Shown here in pieces: positions 59,911 through 64,000 of a DNA stretch of 64,000 nucleotides (within the stretch, counting starts at the first letter, position 1; each line of letters starts with the position of its first letter). The notes beneath the pieces were generated by a model that saw nothing but the letters and a program-made list of their open reading frames with translations, was not told where the DNA came from and made no database searches. The position numbers and the translations under genes were made by a program. The stretch covers positions 62,001 through 126,000 of the forward strand of contig NZ_JABFFR010000025.1 of assembly GCF_013423485.1 (NCBI RefSeq), given 5' to 3'. The DNA is from Azospirillum oleiclasticum (GTDB taxonomy: Bacteria > Pseudomonadota > Alphaproteobacteria > Azospirillales > Azospirillaceae).

Positions 59911-60951
59911 ATGCATCCCCCCTATCTCGCCGAACCCACCCGGTACGAGCGGATGAGCTACCGTCGCAGCGGGCGCAGCGGGCTGGACCTGCCCGCCGTG
60001 TCGCTGGGGCTCTGGCAGAATTTCGGCGGGGTGGACGTGTTCGAGACCGGGCGCGCGGTGCTGCGCCGGGCCTTCGACCGCGGCGTCACCCATTTCGACC
60101 TCGCCAACAACTACGGCCCGCCGCCGGGCTCGGCGGAGGAGGGGTTCGGGCGCATCCTCGCCACCGATTTCCGCCCCTACCGCGACCAGATCGTCGTGTC
60201 CACCAAGGCCGGCTACGACATGTGGCCGGGCCCCTACGGAAGCTGGGGCTCGCGCAAGTACCTCGTCTCCAGCCTGGACCAGAGCCTGAAGCGCATGGGG
60301 CTGGACTATGTGGACATCTTCTACTCCCACCGCGTCGACCCGCGCACCCCGCTGGAGGAGACGATGGGGGCGCTGGACCATGTGGTGCGGCAGGGCAAGG
60401 CGCTCTATGTTGGCATCTCCTCCTACTCGCCGGAGATGACGCGGCGGGCGGCGGCGATCCTGAAGCAGCTCGGCACCCCCTGCCTGATCCACCAGCCCAG
60501 CTATTCCATGCTGAACCGCTGGATCGAGGGCGGGCTGCTCGACACGCTGGAGGAGCTGGGGATCGGCTGCATCGCCTTCTCGCCGCTGGCGCAGGGCATG
60601 CTGACCAACAAGTATCTGTCCGGCAAGCCGACCGACGCCCGCGCGGCCAAGGGCGGCACCCTGCGCGCCCATTTCCTGTCGGATGAGAATCTGGCGCGGG
60701 TGCGGGCGCTGGACGCCATCGCGCAGCGGCGCGGCCAGACGTTGGCGCAGATGGCCATAGCCTGGGTGCTGCGCGACCCGCGCGTGACCTCCGCCCTGAT
60801 CGGCGCGCGCACTGTGGAGCAGCTCGACAACTCGCTCGACGCGCTCGCCAACACCGCCTTCAGCCCGGAGGAGCTGGCAGAGATCGACGGCCACGCGGTG
60901 GATGGCGAGATCAACCTGTGGAAGACCTCCTCCACCGCCGTCGGCGGCTGA
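59911..60951 (+). CDS. Aldo/keto reductase (YghZ/GPR-like)
   Basis: The 346-residue NADPH-dependent TIM-barrel enzyme has the AKR catalytic Asp and Tyr in THFDLANNYG, Lys in VVSTKAG, and HR in DIFYSHRVD. The SLGLWQNFGG, GPPPGSAEEGFG and TSALIGARTVEQL segments identify the YghZ/Kv-beta-like branch that reduces glyceraldehyde phosphate or methylglyoxal-type aldehydes. Good Shine-Dalgarno GAGGA before the ATG. It is co-directional with a Gfo/Idh/MocA gene 27 bases on, so they form a small sugar-related unit. Confidence 0.92.
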   Translation: MHPPYLAEPTRYERMSYRRSGRSGLDLPAVSLGLWQNFGGVDVFETGRAVLRRAFDRGVTHFDLANNYGPPPGSAEEGFGRILATDFRPYRDQIVVSTKAGYDMWPGPYGSWGSRKYLVSSLDQSLKRMGLDYVDIFYSHRVDPRTPLEETMGALDHVVRQGKALYVGISSYSPEMTRRAAAILKQLGTPCLIHQPSYSMLNRWIEGGLLDTLEELGIGCIAFSPLAQGMLTNKYLSGKPTDARAAKGGTLRAHFLSDENLARVRALDAIAQRRGQTLAQMAIAWVLRDPRVTSALIGARTVEQLDNSLDALANTAFSPEELAEIDGHAVDGEINLWKTSSTAVGG

Positions 60952-60978
60952 ACCGGGTATGAGTGGGGAGGGGCGGGG

Positions 60979-61998
60979 ATGACGCACCGGATCGCCGTCG
61001 TCGGGCTGGGGCTGGCGCTCGCCCCGCACGCGGCCAGCCTGAAGGACCTCGCCGGCCGGGTCGAGGTCGCCGCGGCCGTGTCGCGCGATCCCGCGCGCCG
61101 CGCCGCCTTCGCCGCCGCGTGGCCGGAGGTCCCGTTGCTGGACGATGTTGAGCCGGTGCTGGCGGACCCGTCCATCCGCTCGGTCATCCTGCTGACCCCG
61201 CCGACCACGCATCTTGATCTGGTGCGCCGCTGCGCCGCCGCCGGCAAGCACGTCCTGCTGGAGAAGCCCATCGAGGTGACCCCGGACCGCGCGGAGCAGG
61301 CGGTGCGGGCGATGGAGGAGGCCGGGCTGACGCTCGGCGTGGTGCTCCAGCACCGCTTCCGGCCGGCGGCCGTGGCGTTGGCGGATGCCATCGAGGGCGG
61401 CGGGCTGGGGCGGCTGCTGTCGGGCAGCGTGCGCATCCGCTGGTGGCGGGACGACGCCTATTACGCCCAGCCCGGCCGCGGGATGAAGGCGCGCGACGGC
61501 GGCGGCGTGCTGCTGACCCAGGCCATCCACACGCTGGACCTGTTCCTCACCCTGATCGGGCCGGTGGAGGAGGTATTCGCGTACGCGCGCACCAGCGGCC
61601 TGCGCCCGATCGACACCGAAGACATGGTGTCGGGGGTGCTGCGCACGCGGGCCGGGGCCATCGCCACCATCGACGCCGACACCGTGTCCTACCCCGGCTT
61701 CCCCGAGCGCATCGAACTGGCCTTCGAGCGGGGGACGGCGGTGCTGGAGGGCGGGCTGCTGCGCATCCACCACAAGGACGGCACCCTCACCGAAACTGGA
61801 ACGGCGGAGGCGATGGGGTCCGGCACCAACGTGATCGGCTTCGCCCACGACGCCCATCGGGCGGTGATCGCCGATTTCCTGGATGCGGTGGAGACCGGTC
61901 GGCCGCCGCGTGCATCCGGCCGTTCCGCCTTGCCGGTGCATCGGGCCATTGCCGCGCTTTTGCAATCCTCCGCTGACGGCAAACCGTCGACGCTTTGA
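60979..61998 (+). CDS. Gfo/Idh/MocA family oxidoreductase
   Basis: The 339-residue protein has an N-terminal NAD(P)-binding Rossmann fold (VVGLGLALAPHA, then HVLLEKPIEVT, where the lysine of the EKP motif is catalytic) and a C-terminal (beta)-sheet domain with GGVLLTQAIHTLDLF. It oxidises or reduces a sugar or polyol, perhaps the product of the aldo-keto reductase. GGGGAGGGG lies directly before the ATG. Two terminators follow. Confidence 0.9.
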   Translation: MTHRIAVVGLGLALAPHAASLKDLAGRVEVAAAVSRDPARRAAFAAAWPEVPLLDDVEPVLADPSIRSVILLTPPTTHLDLVRRCAAAGKHVLLEKPIEVTPDRAEQAVRAMEEAGLTLGVVLQHRFRPAAVALADAIEGGGLGRLLSGSVRIRWWRDDAYYAQPGRGMKARDGGGVLLTQAIHTLDLFLTLIGPVEEVFAYARTSGLRPIDTEDMVSGVLRTRAGAIATIDADTVSYPGFPERIELAFERGTAVLEGGLLRIHHKDGTLTETGTAEAMGSGTNVIGFAHDAHRAVIADFLDAVETGRPPRASGRSALPVHRAIAALLQSSADGKPSTL

Positions 61999-62051
61999 AA
62001 TCGGCGCAAATTAACTGAGTGTTTTCAACCGCACCTGATGGAACAATCCAT

Positions 62052-62098
62052 CGGACCGCTTGGTAGGTCCGTGCTTTTTTACGGCGCCGTCTTTTTTT
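62052..62098 (+). terminator. Two consecutive rho-independent terminators
   Basis: CGGACC-N8-GGTCCG (62052-62071) is followed by TGCTTTTTT. ACGGCGCCGT (62081-62090), a perfect palindrome, is followed by CTTTTTTT. They end transcription of the aldo-keto reductase/oxidoreductase unit in the 61999-62218 gap, where no gene is seen. Confidence 0.85.
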
Positions 62099-62218
62099 CC
62101 AACATCGCGCAGGAGAATCCGCCCTTCATCGATACCATGTTATGTTTACGAGCGATTGCCGCCGGGTCCGTGATACGGTAAATGGCTGGTTGCCCGTGCA
62201 TCGATGGGGAGACGAGCG

Positions 62219-62614
62219 ATGTTGACACTGGCATCCGAGGAATTACGGAATCTCAGGAAGCGGTTTCTGAAACCGCTTCTGGCACCCGCCCTGTCCGGCG
62301 AGCCGTGGAAGCCGGCGCTTGACCCGGACGCCGATCCGATCGACGCCGCGGTGATCGCTGCCAGCGTCGTGTCTTACGCATCGCGCTGCTACGCGGACTG
62401 GGCGGACCTGGACACCCGGGAGCTTCTGATGATGGTCGAGCTGTCGGCCGCCGCGAACTGCGGGCATTTCGGCATCGACCAGTGGCCGTTCGTGCACGCC
62501 CTGTCACGGATGCTTCAAGGCCGGGACCGGGCCGCCATCGAACCGTTGGTGGCCGCGTATCAGCAGCGATACCGGGCATGCCTTGCCGAGGTGGACGCGG
62601 TGTCGGGGCGCTGA
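62219..62614 (+). CDS. Small protein of unknown function
   Basis: A 131-residue acidic, helix-rich protein with no signal peptide and no family I recognise. It contains LRKRFLKPLL near the start, AADWADLDTRELLMMVELSA-type segments, and ends in VDAVSGR. ATG 62219 is chosen because GGGGAG lies about 8 bases upstream; the frame also begins at 62204. It lies between terminators and the convergent LysR gene. Confidence 0.6.
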   Translation: MLTLASEELRNLRKRFLKPLLAPALSGEPWKPALDPDADPIDAAVIAASVVSYASRCYADWADLDTRELLMMVELSAAANCGHFGIDQWPFVHALSRMLQGRDRAAIEPLVAAYQQRYRACLAEVDAVSGR

Positions 62615-62621
62615 CGGACCT

Positions 62622-63512
62622 TCACGCCGCCCGGTCGGCCAGACCGGCCAGCAGATGCTCGATGAAGCTGCGGATCTTGGGCGACACGTGGCGGGTCGCG
62701 GGGTAGACGGCATGGATCGCCTCGTCCGTCACCTCGAACTCCGTCAGCACCGGGGTGAGGCGCCCGGCACGCAGGTCGTCCTCGACAATGAAGTCGGCCA
62801 ACCGCGCCAGCCCCAGCCCGCCGACGGCGGCGTGGCGCAGCACCCAGAGGTTGTCGGCCTGGAAGGTGCCGGCCGGGCGCAGGATCTCGCGCCGGCCCTC
62901 CACCAGGAACTCCCAGTCCTGGCGTCCGCCCCCTGGCAGGGTCAGGCAGTCGTGCCGCGCCAGATCGGGCGGTGACTGCGGCGTGCCACGCCGTTCCAGA
63001 TAGTCGGGGCTTGCCACCACGCGGCGGCGCATCGGCCGCAGCCGGCGGGCGATCAACGATGAATCGGCCAGCCGCCCGGTGCGGATCGCCAGATCGAACC
63101 CTTCGTCCACCAGCCGCACCGTGCGGTCGGTCAGGCTCGCCTCCAGCGTGACGCGCGGGTAGCGGCGCTGATAGGGCGGCAGCAGCGGTGCCACCCGCAT
63201 CTGCCCGAACATCACGGGCATGGTGACACGCAGCGCGCCGCGCGGCTCCTCGTTCAATTCCGTCAGTGACTGCTCCGCCTCGTCCAGCGCCGCCAGGATG
63301 GCGCGGGCGCGCAGGCAGAAGCCGGCCCCGGCGTCGGTCAGCGCGATCCGGCGTGTGGTGCGTGCCAGCAGCCGCGTGCCAAGCCGGTTTTCCATCTGGT
63401 CCAGCCGCCGGCTGACGGCGGAAGCCGACAGGCCGAGCCGTTGGGCCGCCGCCGACAGGCTGCCGCTGTCCACCACCTCCACCAACACCGTCAGGTCGTC
63501 CAGCCGGTCCAT
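62622..63512 (-). CDS. LysR family transcriptional regulator
   Basis: The 296-residue protein has the LysR winged helix (DLTVLVEVVDSGSLSAAAQRLGLSASAVSRRL) and an effector-binding domain. The ATG at 63512 has GAGG 5 bases upstream; the longer frame runs through the promoter region. It is divergent from the peroxiredoxin-like gene at 63646, which it probably controls together with itself through the palindrome at 63530. Confidence 0.9.
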   Translation of the reverse strand: MDRLDDLTVLVEVVDSGSLSAAAQRLGLSASAVSRRLDQMENRLGTRLLARTTRRIALTDAGAGFCLRARAILAALDEAEQSLTELNEEPRGALRVTMPVMFGQMRVAPLLPPYQRRYPRVTLEASLTDRTVRLVDEGFDLAIRTGRLADSSLIARRLRPMRRRVVASPDYLERRGTPQSPPDLARHDCLTLPGGGRQDWEFLVEGRREILRPAGTFQADNLWVLRHAAVGGLGLARLADFIVEDDLRAGRLTPVLTEFEVTDEAIHAVYPATRHVSPKIRSFIEHLLAGLADRAA

Positions 63513-63529
63513 GGAGCCTCTTCCCGATC

Positions 63530-63546
63530 TTTGCGTTTCACGCAAA
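63530..63546. promoter_or_regulatory. LysR-type operator TTTGCG-N5-CGCAAA
   Basis: A perfect 6+6 inverted repeat with a T-N11-A core (T63532 and A63544), the classical LysR box. It lies 18 bases before the LysR ATG and 100 bases before the peroxiredoxin-like ATG. Confidence 0.7.
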
Positions 63547-63645
63547 AATCTTGTGCGCACTTCCCCATGGTTCGCAAGCGTGTGCTTTGCCACAGTGCAT
63601 CCCAGGAACCACGGCGGACACCGGACACGAGGGAGGGACGAGGGG

Positions 63646-64000
63646 ATGCGTCTGCAACGCCAGCTCCGATCCATTCGTGCACAAGGTGCCAAGACCATGC
63701 CGCCGGAGGCGGCGGCCATGATCGACCGGGTGATCGCCGACCTGAACGCCCGCGGGGTGGAGTTCGGCCGGCTGCGGCCCGGCCATCAGGCACCGGATCT
63801 GTCGCTTCCCAACCACCTCGGTCGCACGGTGTCGCTGTACGAGACGCTGGATCGCAAACCGGTGCTGCTGCTGTTCTATCGCGGGTCCTGGTGCCCCTAC
63901 TGCTGCGCGCAGCTCCGCGCCATGCAGCTCGCCCTGCCGCAGATCAGGGCCGCCGGCGCGCATCTGATCGCGGTGTCGCCGGAACTGCCGGACCACAGCC
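63646..64000 (+). CDS. Peroxiredoxin (AhpC/TSA family), N-terminal part, runs off the window
   Basis: The 118 visible residues contain LRPGHQAPDLSLPNHLGRTV and YRGSWCPYC. The peroxidatic cysteine sits in the SWCPYC site, giving a CxxC-type thioredoxin-fold redox centre. AGGGAGGGACGAGGGG precedes the ATG. Residues 1-40 are an extra helical N-terminus. The C-terminal part is outside the window. Divergent LysR control suggests a response to peroxides or other redox stress. Confidence 0.88.
   Translation, partial: MRLQRQLRSIRAQGAKTMPPEAAAMIDRVIADLNARGVEFGRLRPGHQAPDLSLPNHLGRTVSLYETLDRKPVLLLFYRGSWCPYCCAQLRAMQLALPQIRAAGAHLIAVSPELPDHS

Overview
The window is very GC-rich, densely packed bacterial DNA. 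Gene content suggests an alphaproteobacterium of the Azospirillum/Rhodospirillales type: TPR-glycosyltransferase and FkbM genes beside FlaG-like and YjfB-like motility genes, a complete sox set, TRAP and ABC uptake systems, FixL/FixJ-style two-component pairs and an FNR-type box. The taxonomic placement is inference from content, not from a marker gene. No tRNA, rRNA, CRISPR array, transposase or phage gene was seen.

Layout. (a) 1-9,038: a probable surface or flagellin glycan modification locus, with two convergent TPR/glycosyltransferase genes, a TPR-methyltransferase, a sialidase-like protein, two small motility-type proteins and an FkbM methyltransferase. (b) 9,149-14,407: a PP2C phosphatase with a ParA-like ATPase that ends in a membrane segment, small membrane proteins, a DUF6166 protein, a fatty acid hydroxylase, an alpha/beta hydrolase and a DUF6455 protein preceded by a perfect FNR/FixK box. 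(c) 14,424-21,435: a catabolic gene run (PEP mutase/isocitrate lyase family enzyme, iron alcohol dehydrogenase, TRAP transporter, PhyH dioxygenase, GntR regulator). The palindrome TGATATATCA lies before two genes of regions b and c. (d) 21,456-30,350: six tightly coupled genes on the minus strand (porin, MFS, DoxX, amidohydrolase, XapX, isochorismatase-like) divergent from a MASE4 histidine kinase and a FixJ-type regulator.

(e) 30,358-39,610: a thiosulfate oxidation operon transcribed leftwards as soxC-D-Y-Z-A-X-B, then DsrE-like, YeeE/YedE and SoxH-like genes. A LysR/MFS divergent pair and a TtrS/TtrR-like sensor pair follow. (f) 44,515-56,541: a pyruvate-oxidase-like TPP enzyme, an orphan sensory rhodopsin transducer-like protein, then a long minus-strand operon (polyamine-type ABC transporter, MFS, amidase, GntR, Asp/Glu racemase or arylmalonate decarboxylase family enzyme) with a second amidase divergent. 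This suggests uptake and breakdown of an amide or dicarboxylate-type nitrogen compound.

(g) 56,596-59,792: a two-gene cassette of a TIR-domain protein translationally coupled (ATGA) to a membrane-anchored P-loop ATPase. The membrane part of the second gene is abruptly AT-rich. This is the best candidate for an undescribed system, plausibly an NAD-depleting defence module. (h) 59,911-64,000: an aldo-keto reductase, a Gfo/Idh/MocA oxidoreductase, twin terminators, a small unknown protein, and a LysR gene divergent from a peroxiredoxin that runs off the window, with a clear palindromic operator between them.
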